A DNA stretch of 64,000 nt from Desulfosporosinus acidiphilus SJ4 (GTDB taxonomy: Bacteria > Bacillota > Desulfitobacteriia > Desulfitobacteriales > Desulfitobacteriaceae), in the NCBI RefSeq assembly GCF_000255115.2, contig NC_018068.1, positions 3,505,977 to 3,569,976 on the forward strand. The letters run 5' to 3'. This document shows positions 1 to 7,364 of this stretch, piece by piece. The notes under the pieces were generated by a model. The model saw only the letters and a program-made list of their open reading frames with translations, was not told the DNA's origin and searched no databases. Position 1 is the first letter of the stretch; each line of letters begins with the position of its first letter. A program made the translations under genes and the position numbers.

Positions 1-163
1 TCGCTAAATCAATTTGTGATCTTACATATGTTGCTGAGGAGGAAAAATGCGGAACAACCACCGATAAAAGAATTCCCATCAAGCCAAGAACCAGCATAAG
101 TTCCCAAAGGGTACACCCCATTTCTGAGCCGTTCACTCTTTTTAGCCCTAGAATCCTATTCAT
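1..163 (-). CDS. Type IV prepilin/pseudopilin-like protein, partial (C-terminus off the left edge)
   Basis: Fifty-four codons are visible from an ATG at 163, preceded by AGGAGA about 7 bases upstream. The N-terminus has a short basic leader ending in Gly, then CTLWE and a long hydrophobic helix. This is the class III prepilin signal: cleavage after Gly, with Glu at position +5 of the mature protein. The usual Phe at +1 is Cys here. Such proteins are processed by prepilin peptidase and assemble into type IV pili or type II secretion pseudopili. A second pseudopilin lies at 3498-3932 on the same strand, so the shikimate genes appear to sit inside a pilus/secretion locus that continues to the left. 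Which pilin class it belongs to cannot be told without the C-terminus. Confidence 0.75.
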   Translation of the reverse strand, partial: MNRILGLKRVNGSEMGCTLWELMLVLGLMGILLSVVVPHFSSSATYVRSQIDLA

Positions 164-365
164 CGTAATTTCGTCTCCTCAGATCGATGATTACCTCTAT
201 TTTCCTTTAAACTTCTCTTAATCTTTTCTCTTAATCTTCTCTATCCATTACAAAACTCCTTTTGTCATCGACATATCCTTATTGTATGTATGTTTATTAA
301 CTGTTCTTTCTCATTTTCCTACGGTATAGTTGCTTTTGCATCATACTACGTCAATAACTAACAAA
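164..365. other. Intergenic leader of the prepilin gene
   Basis: This AT-rich gap lies between the aroB terminator and the prepilin start. It contains runs of cttttctctta-like pyrimidine repeats around 200-245. No gene or clear promoter box could be assigned. Confidence 0.4.
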
Positions 366-400
366 AGATCCGGCAAGAATTTAATATTCAAGCCAGATCT
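366..400 (-). terminator. Terminator of the aro operon
   Basis: The arms AGATC-C-GGC and GCC-A-GATCT pair around an AT-rich inner stem (GAAT/ATTC). On the minus strand the hairpin is followed by TTTTG. It lies about 65 bases beyond the aroB stop codon and is the natural end of the aroE-to-aroB transcript. Confidence 0.6.
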
Positions 401-466
401 TCCAAACAACGACGTTTTTGGGGATTAATTTTAGTAAAAGCTTTAGATACTTATTTCCAGGTGGTT

Positions 467-1561
467 TTAATTATCTTCAAGGATGACCTTCTGCCAAGCG
501 TCCAGAATCTCTTCATCCTTGCATTCTTTAGAAACTACTGCATTCCCAATCCCTTGAGGTAAAATAAGAATTTTGCGGCCTCCTTGATTTTTCTTATCTG
601 TCTCCATGCGCTGCAATAATGCGTGAGGATCTTGCCGGGAAATCGACGTAGGTAAATCATAACATCGGAGTACTTGTTTGATCCTTTCCACCTCATTTAG
701 AGTGATCAAGCCCTTAGCATTGGCCAAGAAGGCAGCAGCAACAATACCAATACTAACTCCTTGCCCATGAGTCACTCCCCGATAGTTCATCTCTGTTTCC
801 AAAGCATGCCCGAAACTATGTCCCAGATTCAATAACCGGCGAATTCCTTGTTCCCGCTCATCCTGAGATACAACACGAACTTTAATAGAAGCGGACCGCG
901 CCACCATCTCACGCCAGATTACAGGGTCTCTCCGCTTAATGCTGTCTGCTTGAGTTTCGAAAAAGCTGAAGAAATCGGAATCCGTAATTAAAGCATGTTT
1001 AATACTTTCCGCCAAACCGTTCTCAACTTCAATCCAAGGCAGACTGTCTAAAGTCCTGAAATCTGTCCAAACAGCCACCGGAGGATGAAAAGCTCCCAGA
1101 ATATTCTTTCCCGCAGGGTGATTCACAGCAACTTTACCGCCTATGCTGCTATCAACCTGGGCCAACAGCGTGGTAGGAACTTGAATCAAACGAATACCCC
1201 GCATATAAACGCTTGCAAAGAAACCGGCCAGATCTCCGATAACCCCGCCGCCCAGAGCAATTACCAGCGTCTTGCGATCTGCCCCAAAACCAAGAGCATC
1301 GGTTGTCAGCCTGCTCAACCGATCTAAAGATTTCTCCTCTTCTCCGGCAGGAACGATCATTAAATCAACAGTATAATCCCCTAACCCTGTCATGAGTCGT
1401 TCCAGATAGAGGTCTGCAACTTTCTTGTGCGAGATGACAAGAATTTGCTCAACTTTATCAGGCAGGGAGTGAATATAACCTCCCAAATCCTCGAGAGCTG
1501 CCCCTAAATAAACGGGATATTTCCGGTCCGCTGAGACCTCAATCTTTTCTGGTAAACTCAT
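467..1561 (-). CDS. aroB: 3-dehydroquinate synthase
   Basis: Cytoplasmic NAD-dependent enzyme of the shikimate pathway that cyclises DAHP to 3-dehydroquinate. The 364-residue length fits the family. Visible landmarks are GGGVIGDLAGFFAS (nucleotide and phosphate binding), PTTLLAQVDSSIGGK, the metal-ligand Glu in NGLAESIKHALI, and the metal-binding histidines in LNLGHSFGHALE and MNYRGVTHGQGVS. A longer frame opens at 1588 with TTG, but the ATG at 1561 has GGAAGGA about 9 bases upstream and gives the normal N-terminus MSLPEKIEV, so it is preferred. With that start the gene overlaps the end of aroK by 23 bases, indicating translational coupling. It is the last gene of the aroE-pseudopilin-aroC-aroK-aroB run. 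Confidence 0.95.
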   Translation of the reverse strand: MSLPEKIEVSADRKYPVYLGAALEDLGGYIHSLPDKVEQILVISHKKVADLYLERLMTGLGDYTVDLMIVPAGEEEKSLDRLSRLTTDALGFGADRKTLVIALGGGVIGDLAGFFASVYMRGIRLIQVPTTLLAQVDSSIGGKVAVNHPAGKNILGAFHPPVAVWTDFRTLDSLPWIEVENGLAESIKHALITDSDFFSFFETQADSIKRRDPVIWREMVARSASIKVRVVSQDEREQGIRRLLNLGHSFGHALETEMNYRGVTHGQGVSIGIVAAAFLANAKGLITLNEVERIKQVLRCYDLPTSISRQDPHALLQRMETDKKNQGGRKILILPQGIGNAVVSKECKDEEILDAWQKVILEDN

Positions 1562-2066
1562 GAATAGCCATCCTTCCCAATTGAGCAAGAATTTCGCTCA
1601 CAACTTCATCAATGGATCTGATTGTCGTGTCAATGGTAAAATCCGCCTTGCCATAGAACGGTTGCCGTTCTAAAAAAAGCGTTTTAATTTCTTCAGGAGA
1701 GCTTCTAAGAAGCGGCCGGTCATTTTTATGACCAATTCGTTGGAGAATCACTTCTAAAGGAGCATAAAGGCTGACAATGATCCCATTTTGGGCCAACACT
1801 TCCCAGTTTATAGGATTGAGAACTGTCCCTCCACCGGTGGCAATGACAATTTCCTCGGTCTGAGCCAGTCTGGTGACAACAATACTTTCTTCAGACCGGA
1901 AGCGAGTCTCGCCATACCGCCGAAAAATTTCACTAACACTCAATTCTGTAACGTCTCCGATTTCTGCATCCGTATCGACAAAATTCCAGGATAAGGCCTG
2001 AGCTAAACGCCTGCCAACCGTACTTTTGCCGGTTCCCATAAAGCCAATGAGAACTATGTTTCGCAT
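1539..2066 (-). CDS. aroK: Shikimate kinase
   Basis: Small cytoplasmic P-loop kinase (175 residues, normal length) that phosphorylates shikimate at O3 with ATP. The Walker A motif is GFMGTGKST at residues 8-16. The shikimate-binding Asp is in FVDTDAEI near residue 34, and the family GGG occurs in IATGGGTVL near residue 78. The lid-region Arg is in NDRPLL. The gene sits between aroC (26-base gap) and aroB (overlap), as in many Firmicutes, and is expected to be co-translated with aroB. Confidence 0.95.
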   Translation of the reverse strand: MRNIVLIGFMGTGKSTVGRRLAQALSWNFVDTDAEIGDVTELSVSEIFRRYGETRFRSEESIVVTRLAQTEEIVIATGGGTVLNPINWEVLAQNGIIVSLYAPLEVILQRIGHKNDRPLLRSSPEEIKTLFLERQPFYGKADFTIDTTIRSIDEVVSEILAQLGRMAIHEFTRKD

Positions 2067-2092
2067 GGAGCTTCTTCCTCTCTCCCAATAAT

Positions 2093-3238
2093 CTATAATT
2101 TCAAATACTCTTTATAGGCTTGCCAAGCGGTCTCTAACTCTGAAAAGCTGTCCGCAGGGAACTTTTCCAGAACTGCTTCAGCGATGACCCAAGCAACAAC
2201 ATGTTCTAAAACAACCAAAGCAGCGGGAACTGCACAAACGTCGGAACGTTCCACACTGGCTTTTACGATTTCCTTTGTTTCCAGATGAACCGTATTAAGG
2301 GGTTTGTAAAGAGTGGGAATCGGTTTCATGACAGCTTGAAGGACAATTGTTTCCCCGTTGCTCATGCCTCCTTCAATTCCCCCCGCACGATTTGAGCTCC
2401 TGCAGAAACCTTGCCCTGGGCTATATTCTATCGAGTCATGAACCAGAGAGCCCATTTTTTCTCCGGCATCAAACCCTATTCCAAAGGAAACTCCTTTTAT
2501 TGCTTGAACAGAAAGGATGGCTTGAGCCAATCTCCCATCGAGTTTCCGATCCCATTGTACGTGAGAGCCCAGCCCCGCGGGAAGATGAAGAACTTGTACT
2601 TCCAGTAATCCACCCAAGGACTCACCTTGCTCACGAGATTCCTGTAAAAGCTCCCCCATTCTTCTTTCAGCATCAGGGTCTCCCACTGACCATTCTGATT
2701 GCTGAACCCGCTGCCAATACTCATGGTCCTCTGCTAATTTGGCATGAACGCCGCCAACAGCAGTGACTCGTCCCCGAATTTCCACCCCAAGATCAGTTAA
2801 GCTTTGTCGAAGGATATTTCCAATGGCCACTCGCATGGCCGTCTCACGAGCACTTGCCCTCTCCAGAATGTTCCTAACCTCTGTACGATATTTAAGCGCC
2901 CCGGTTAAATCAGCATGTCCAGGTCGTGGGGTCATCACTTTTCGGCTTTCTAAATCCGCATCTGCTTCCCAAGTCATGATTCTTTCCCAGTTTTCCCAGT
3001 CTCGATTTAAAATTTCCAGTGCAAGGGGCGCACCGGTGGTCAAACCGCCCCGTACTCCCGATATAATATTAACTTGATCCTGTTCAATAGCCATCCTGCC
3101 GCCACGTCCCGGACCTTGCTGTCGTTTTTTCAGAGCGTGATCGACAATTTCTTTGGAAACCTTCATTCCTGAGGGAAGTCCTTCAATAATTCCTACCAAT
3201 TTTTGGCCATGAGATTCCCCCGCTGTTAAAAACCGCAT
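2093..3238 (-). CDS. aroC: Chorismate synthase
   Basis: The last common step of aromatic amino-acid synthesis: anti-1,4-elimination of phosphate from EPSP to form chorismate, using reduced FMN. The protein has 381 residues, within the family range. Signatures visible are the N-terminal GESHG (7-11), RQQGPGRGGRM, RPGHADLTGALKY, ARETAMRVA, and the GGIEGGMSNGE block near 300. EPSP synthase (aroA) and DAHP synthase are not in the window. The gene is followed by aroK and preceded by element B and the pseudopilin; no terminator-with-promoter break was found, so readthrough from aroE is plausible. Confidence 0.95.
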   Translation of the reverse strand: MRFLTAGESHGQKLVGIIEGLPSGMKVSKEIVDHALKKRQQGPGRGGRMAIEQDQVNIISGVRGGLTTGAPLALEILNRDWENWERIMTWEADADLESRKVMTPRPGHADLTGALKYRTEVRNILERASARETAMRVAIGNILRQSLTDLGVEIRGRVTAVGGVHAKLAEDHEYWQRVQQSEWSVGDPDAERRMGELLQESREQGESLGGLLEVQVLHLPAGLGSHVQWDRKLDGRLAQAILSVQAIKGVSFGIGFDAGEKMGSLVHDSIEYSPGQGFCRSSNRAGGIEGGMSNGETIVLQAVMKPIPTLYKPLNTVHLETKEIVKASVERSDVCAVPAALVVLEHVVAWVIAEAVLEKFPADSFSELETAWQAYKEYLKL

Positions 3239-3330
3239 CCTTATCCCTTCCCTCCAGCTAATGCAAAATTCTTATTTAATAAACTTAATCTTTACTGAAA
3301 CTAATTGCAAATAATTCATCCAATCGTGAG

Positions 3331-3503
3331 ACTCCCACTTCTTGTAAGTGGGAGTGGTCCCCGTTCTCTGCTTCTGTGGGGGTAGAGTCCGTCCTTCAGC
3401 GCGATAGCTTTTGTAATTGGCGAGGTGCTTTCGCCGAAACTGTCCATAGGACACTTTCGGCATCAAAGCCCCACTGTTCAGCTTTAGCTGAACGAGTTCA
3501 CTT
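3331..3503 (-). mobile_element. IS200/IS605-like right-end element, copy B (non-autonomous)
   Basis: Read on the minus strand, this 173-base segment matches the segment at 27472-27625. Both begin AAGTGAACTCGTTCAGC, fold a TTCAGC/GCTGAA hairpin, reach GGGGCTT, carry a second hairpin, then GGACTCTACCCC, and end in a CCCACTT/AAGTGGG-type hairpin. The second hairpin differs in sequence between copies but keeps its pairing (GTGTCC/GGACA core here). No transposase is attached. The layout recalls subterminal palindromes and omega-RNA scaffolds at IS200/IS605 right ends; that assignment is inference. Its first bases supply the TGA stop of the pseudopilin gene. Confidence 0.55.
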
Positions 3504-3932
3504 TTCTCTAATTCTCATTCCTACCGGTGCAACAATAACGCTCCGCTGCTCACCTAAGGAATTGGTTAAAAGGATCGTTGTTCCTGCGCTTCTTCCTGAA
3601 GCATTCAATAAAAGATCCTTGGGCTGGCCTAGAAACTTAATCCCTTTCAGCAGCGATATATCCTTGATTCTTGTTCCTTCTTTGAAAATCTGATAATGCG
3701 GCTCGCCTTGAGTATAAAATTTAATTTGATACCAATCATTTTCAGCTAAGGCGGCTTGACGAGTATCTCGAATCTCTTCTAATAATTGAGTTGTCACAAA
3801 CGAAAGTCGATCCCTCTCCCAGTGATTTGGGAGTTTAACTAAAAGAACAAAGCCTGCACCTGCCAAAAGTGTCAAAACCAACATCATTTCCAGAAGGGTA
3901 AAACCATACTCTTTAGACTCTATTTGTGACAT
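3498..3932 (-). CDS. GspH-like pseudopilin (type II secretion/type IV pilus minor pilin)
   Basis: A 144-residue protein with a class III prepilin signal: the leader ends KEYG, followed by FTLLE (Glu at +5) and a hydrophobic helix to about residue 33. The remainder is a small soluble domain, as in GspH/FimT minor pilins. It would be cleaved and N-methylated by prepilin peptidase and sit in the inner membrane or pilus tip. The gene starts 12 bases after the aroE stop. Its own stop codon TGA lies inside the first conserved bases of element B (AAG TGA AC), so the natural C-terminus may have been replaced or shortened by that insertion. Confidence 0.8.
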   Translation of the reverse strand: MSQIESKEYGFTLLEMMLVLTLLAGAGFVLLVKLPNHWERDRLSFVTTQLLEEIRDTRQAALAENDWYQIKFYTQGEPHYQIFKEGTRIKDISLLKGIKFLGQPKDLLLNASGRSAGTTILLTNSLGEQRSVIVAPVGMRIREK

Positions 3933-3944
3933 GGTTATCTTCCT

Positions 3945-4784
3945 TTAATTCTTATCAGCCATTCGCTGCAGCATCTGGTCTTGCAAACCTTTACGCATAG
4001 CTTCAAGAGGTGCTTTACCGCCAAGCCAGAATTCCCAGGCTAAAGCCCCTTGATAAAGAAGCATCCCTGTTCCGTCTAAAACACGACATCCCTGTTTTTT
4101 TGCTTCCCGCAAAAAAGCAGTTTCCTGAACATTTACGATAATATCGACGGCCAAAGTCTTTTTCGCAACCCCATTTAAACGTAAGGGAAATGGTTCTCCT
4201 TTTAAACCCAAGGGTGTCGTTTGGACTAACAGATCAACGTCTTCCAGCCAATCCCCGGGTCTGAACTCTCCAAAGCTTCCTGTGCCGCCTTTCTGATGGA
4301 TTGTTTGAACTAACTCCTCAGCTTTTTGGAGAGTTCTGTTGAGAATATGTACATGCATGCCCTTTTCGGCAAGGGCTAAGGCAATTCCTTTGGAAGCACC
4401 TCCGGCACCGAGAAGTACAGCCTTTTTATCCCTAAATTCTTTCAGCTCTCCCTCTATTGAACAGATAAAGCCGTCTCCATCGGTATTATGGCCTATTTTT
4501 TTTCCGTCAAGGATTTTAACCGTATTCACGGCACCTGCTCGTCTCGCCTGGGGAGTAAGAGTGTCGAGGTAGGGGATTATCGTCTCTTTGTGAGGCAGCG
4601 TAACATTCCATCCGGCAAACCCTAAAGCACAAAGTCCATAAACTGCCTCTGCTAAGCTGTTCGGATATACTTGGAAACGATGGTAGATCGCGTCAATACC
4701 TAAATGTTTATACCCTGCATTATGCATTGCAGGCGAAAAGGAATGCTCTATAGGGTTGCCAATGACTGCGAAATGCTTTTCCAT
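3945..4784 (-). CDS. aroE: Shikimate dehydrogenase
   Basis: NADPH-dependent reduction of 3-dehydroshikimate to shikimate in the cytoplasm. The N-terminal substrate domain shows GNPIEHSFSPAMHN and NVTLPHKE, with the catalytic Lys in the latter. NTDGDGF carries the substrate-binding Asp. The Rossmann motif GAGGASKGIA lies near residue 128, and the C-terminal YQGALAWEFW is also typical. The longest frame begins at 4793, but AAAGGA overlaps that codon; the ATG at 4784 stands 8 bases after it and gives a 279-residue protein of normal length. First gene of the aro operon; the terminator at 4852-4876 separates it from the YqeG gene upstream. Confidence 0.93.
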   Translation of the reverse strand: MEKHFAVIGNPIEHSFSPAMHNAGYKHLGIDAIYHRFQVYPNSLAEAVYGLCALGFAGWNVTLPHKETIIPYLDTLTPQARRAGAVNTVKILDGKKIGHNTDGDGFICSIEGELKEFRDKKAVLLGAGGASKGIALALAEKGMHVHILNRTLQKAEELVQTIHQKGGTGSFGEFRPGDWLEDVDLLVQTTPLGLKGEPFPLRLNGVAKKTLAVDIIVNVQETAFLREAKKQGCRVLDGTGMLLYQGALAWEFWLGGKAPLEAMRKGLQDQMLQRMADKN

Positions 4785-4851
4785 AGCCAACATCCTTTAT
4801 CCATAACTAAACTATCGTTGGAATAAAAACCCTAGGCTCAATACGATAGAG

Positions 4852-4876
4852 AAAAAGGAATGGCTGACCATTCCTT
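4852..4876 (-). terminator. Terminator of the YqeG-family gene
   Basis: A perfect 9-base stem, AAGGAATGG/CCATTCCTT, with a CTGA loop (plus-strand reading) is followed on the minus strand by a T-run. It lies just past the stop of the HAD phosphatase gene and before aroE. Confidence 0.8.
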
Positions 4877-4886
4877 GTTGCTGCGT

Positions 4887-5417
4887 TTAATGTATTTTAG
4901 GACTGAACGGTTTCGCGGGAGCACAATGTTTCATCAACCAAACTAGCACTTTTTCCATCCGCCGCATAATCCGTGTCCCAATAAATTCACGATCATTGAT
5001 GGGGGTCACGAGTATCGTATAAAGGCCAAGTCGATTTCCACCCAGAATATCAGTAAACAATTGATCTCCAATAACCGCAGTATCCTCCTGACCTGTTCCT
5101 AAGAGTTCCATTCCTGCACGAAAGGCCCTCCTGCGCGGCTTAGTTGCCCCAAAAACAAAAGGAATCCCTAAGCGTTCTGCAACGACTGCTACACGTTGTC
5201 GTTTCTTATTATTCGACACGACGCAAGCAGCGATACCTGCTGCCTTAACTTTAATAAACCACTCTCTAACCTTTGGCCCCACTTCAAGATCATTCCAGGG
5301 CGTCATGGTATTGTCTAAATCAATAATGAGCCCTTTAATTCCATCACGAACCAGCTGCTCAACAACAATGCGGTCTAAGGAAGGAGCTTGAAGTGTTGGT
5401 CGAAAATAGTCAAACAT
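4887..5417 (-). CDS. YqeG family HAD-IIIA phosphatase
   Basis: A 176-residue cytoplasmic HAD-superfamily hydrolase. Motif I is DLDNT (nucleophile Asp in IIDLDNTMTPW), motif II is VVSNNKK, and motif III/IV is seen in GDQLFTDILGGNRLG. This matches the YqeG/HAD-IIIA family of Firmicutes, which is often linked with aroE or ribosome-assembly genes; its substrate is not established here. The ATG at 5417 has GGAGG about 6 bases upstream; a TTG four codons earlier overlaps that site and is rejected. It has its own terminator and probably its own promoter in the gap shared with the divergent dlt operon. Confidence 0.85.
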   Translation of the reverse strand: MFDYFRPTLQAPSLDRIVVEQLVRDGIKGLIIDLDNTMTPWNDLEVGPKVREWFIKVKAAGIAACVVSNNKKRQRVAVVAERLGIPFVFGATKPRRRAFRAGMELLGTGQEDTAVIGDQLFTDILGGNRLGLYTILVTPINDREFIGTRIMRRMEKVLVWLMKHCAPAKPFSPKIH

Positions 5418-5737
5418 TGAACCCTCCAAGAGTAGAACTTTCCATAATTATACCTTAGAGGACATATTGCAAGCAAGTCGTGAGATCATTTATTTGAATC
5501 GATCTTATTATCCGGCCCAGCTCCTGAGATCCTTTTATGTTTGTAGATTCTCACCTTTCGCTAAATTTCTTTGTTCATTCTCAGGAAATTCTCAGTTTAA
5601 CTTGTTAAGCTATCTATAAAAAGATACACATTTTCCTTTGGCTGCTAAATTAATATCACCTATGATCTGATTGCTCGAACTTATAGTTTTCCTATGAGTT
5701 TTAGCCAAGATTTAAGTCACAAAAAGGAGCGATTTCC
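5418..5737. promoter_or_regulatory. Divergent intergenic region between the YqeG gene and the dlt operon
   Basis: This 320-base AT-rich gap must hold the promoters for both the minus-strand YqeG gene and the plus-strand dlt operon. A TTGTTA box followed 17 bases later by TACACA near 5605-5635 is a weak promoter candidate for dlt. No riboswitch or clear operator palindrome was found. Confidence 0.35.
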
Positions 5738-5986
5738 ATGAATGATGATTCCATCGTCAGAACTACAATTTTGAGTGCTCTTTCAGAAATCTGCGGAACT
5801 GATAAAGTCATGAGCAGCCCTGATCTCGATCTTTTTGTTACCGGCCTTTTAGATTCCTTCGGTTTAGTTGAATTAATGTTGGCGATTCATGAACAGCTGG
5901 ATATGGAAATAGCACCAACAGAAGTTGACCGAGAAATGTGGTCTACCCCAAATAAGATTATTCAGTATTTAGAGGAGAAACGTTAA
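5738..5986 (+). CDS. dltC: D-alanyl carrier protein
   Basis: An 82-residue acyl-carrier protein. The phosphopantetheine attachment Ser is in GLLDSFGLVELM near residue 45. DltA charges D-alanine onto this carrier and DltB/DltD pass it across the membrane to teichoic acids. A strong AAAGGAG precedes the ATG by about 8 bases. The stop overlaps the start of dltD (TAATGA region), indicating coupling. It is the first gene of the locus, whereas in Bacillus dltC is third, so the operon order is rearranged. Confidence 0.88.
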   Translation: MNDDSIVRTTILSALSEICGTDKVMSSPDLDLFVTGLLDSFGLVELMLAIHEQLDMEIAPTEVDREMWSTPNKIIQYLEEKR

Positions 5987-7191
5987 TGATCCGCAAACGT
6001 TTATTTCCAATAGGGATGGCCTTTGTTCTGTTCTTTCTGAGCATACTTGCAGTTGGACCAATCGCTCAATGGTACGTAAGCAGTTATATCAAAGCCGGAG
6101 TGATAGAAACCGCAAGCGAAGGCCAGATACCCTCTCTTTTCGGAGGAACTCTTTTACAAAGCATGGCTTTAAAGGATCCCCATGTAGTCCCAATGTATGG
6201 CTCATCGGAATTTAGTCATGGAGGCCCCTATAATCCGGCAAAACTTTTCGCCGGACGGCCCACAGGATGGACTCCCTATCTCGTAGGACATGCAGGTTCT
6301 AAAGATTTAATTCAGGCGCTCTATGCAGGCGCCCAAAATCTTAAAGGCAAAAAAATCGTTTTATCACTTTCAGCCCAATGGTTCAGCGGGAATGGAATTG
6401 ACTCCAATACCTTTGCAGCCAATTTCTCAGCGTTGCAGGCTTATACTATGTTATTCAACCCTTCTTTGTCGTTACAGACAAAACGCGACCTTGCACAACG
6501 ACTAATTCAATTTGGTGACGTCAAAAAGACTTATCCAATTTTAGCCGGGCTGCTTAAATATTACGGACAAAGCGATTTAGGATCGAACATTATGGAAATG
6601 GTTTATTGGCCGGCAGCAAAAGTAGAAATGTCCGCTTTGCAAATTCAGGATGCCTTAAAAACAATCCAAGTTCTTAAACATCTCCCAGCTAAGGAAGTTG
6701 CCAATAATTCGCGGAATTCCTCCCAAAAAGCGTTGCCGTCTTGGTCTGTAATGCAGCAAAAAGCCACTGTCGACGTTCAAAAAAATGAAACAAATAATCC
6801 TTTTGGTATTGGCAACAAGTTCTTTAACCAAACAATTAAGAACGCCCAAAAATTCAAAAATTCCGCAGCCAAAGCACATTTCTATCCTTCTCCGGAATAT
6901 TCAGACCTGAACCTCTTAATGAATGTTTTAAAGGATGAAGGAGCCGATCCTATCTTTTTAATTCAGCCTGTGAACGGCCTATGGTACGATTTTACCGGTT
7001 TTCCAAAAAAACAACGCCAAATGTATTATAGCCATGTTCGTGAGATGGCGGATCATTTCGGATTCTCTTTAGCTGATTTTTCCTCTCATGAAGATGACAA
7101 CTATTTCATGGACGATCCGTCACATCCCAGTGAGAAAGGATGGCTTGAATTCGATGAAGCTCTGGATAAGTTCGTTCATCAAGAATCCTAA
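5986..7191 (+). CDS. dltD: D-alanyl-lipoteichoic acid biosynthesis protein DltD
   Basis: A 401-residue membrane-anchored SGNH-like protein: one N-terminal transmembrane helix (residues about 7-28), then an extracellular domain. The nucleophile Ser lies in YGSSEFSHGG near residue 77, and the Asp/His pair in DDPSHPSEKGW near residue 376, as in known DltD. It works with DltB in transfer of D-alanine to teichoic acid outside the membrane. The region from about residue 230 to 300 is Asn/Lys/Ser-rich and looks like a loop insertion. The stop overlaps the start of dltX. Confidence 0.88.
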   Translation: MIRKRLFPIGMAFVLFFLSILAVGPIAQWYVSSYIKAGVIETASEGQIPSLFGGTLLQSMALKDPHVVPMYGSSEFSHGGPYNPAKLFAGRPTGWTPYLVGHAGSKDLIQALYAGAQNLKGKKIVLSLSAQWFSGNGIDSNTFAANFSALQAYTMLFNPSLSLQTKRDLAQRLIQFGDVKKTYPILAGLLKYYGQSDLGSNIMEMVYWPAAKVEMSALQIQDALKTIQVLKHLPAKEVANNSRNSSQKALPSWSVMQQKATVDVQKNETNNPFGIGNKFFNQTIKNAQKFKNSAAKAHFYPSPEYSDLNLLMNVLKDEGADPIFLIQPVNGLWYDFTGFPKKQRQMYYSHVREMADHFGFSLADFSSHEDDNYFMDDPSHPSEKGWLEFDEALDKFVHQES

Positions 7192-7306
7192 AACTGTGTG
7201 GTTTGCCCGCATAATTTATTACTACATGATACTGATGGGGCTTTTTATTCTCTATTTTGTCCAGAAGCAGCATACTCCTCCACCATTTATTTATGATGGC
7301 TTTTAA
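7154..7306 (+). CDS. dltX: Teichoic acid D-Ala incorporation-associated protein DltX
   Basis: A 50-residue single-pass membrane peptide: basic N-terminus, helix IIYYYMILMGLFILYFV, then a short tail ending PPFIYDGF. The FIYxxF ending is the hallmark of DltX, the small protein that accompanies dlt operons and carries the D-alanyl group on its C-terminal motif. The open frame extends back to 7088 inside dltD, but the ATG at 7154 gives a DltX of normal length, with AAAGG about 15 bases upstream. It overlaps dltD by 38 bases and precedes dltA, as in Bacillus. This gene is easily missed. Confidence 0.8.
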   Translation: MKLWISSFIKNPKTVWFARIIYYYMILMGLFILYFVQKQHTPPPFIYDGF

Positions 7307-7364
7307 TAGAAAATATTCTGGCCCCCTTAAGAAATATTTTGTAATTAAATGAAGAGGTGAGTAT

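Noticed and set aside
3272-3466. Minus-strand open frame of 64 residues
   Set aside because: It lies within element B, and its codons come from the paired palindromes; the basic, repeat-derived peptide is not protein-like.
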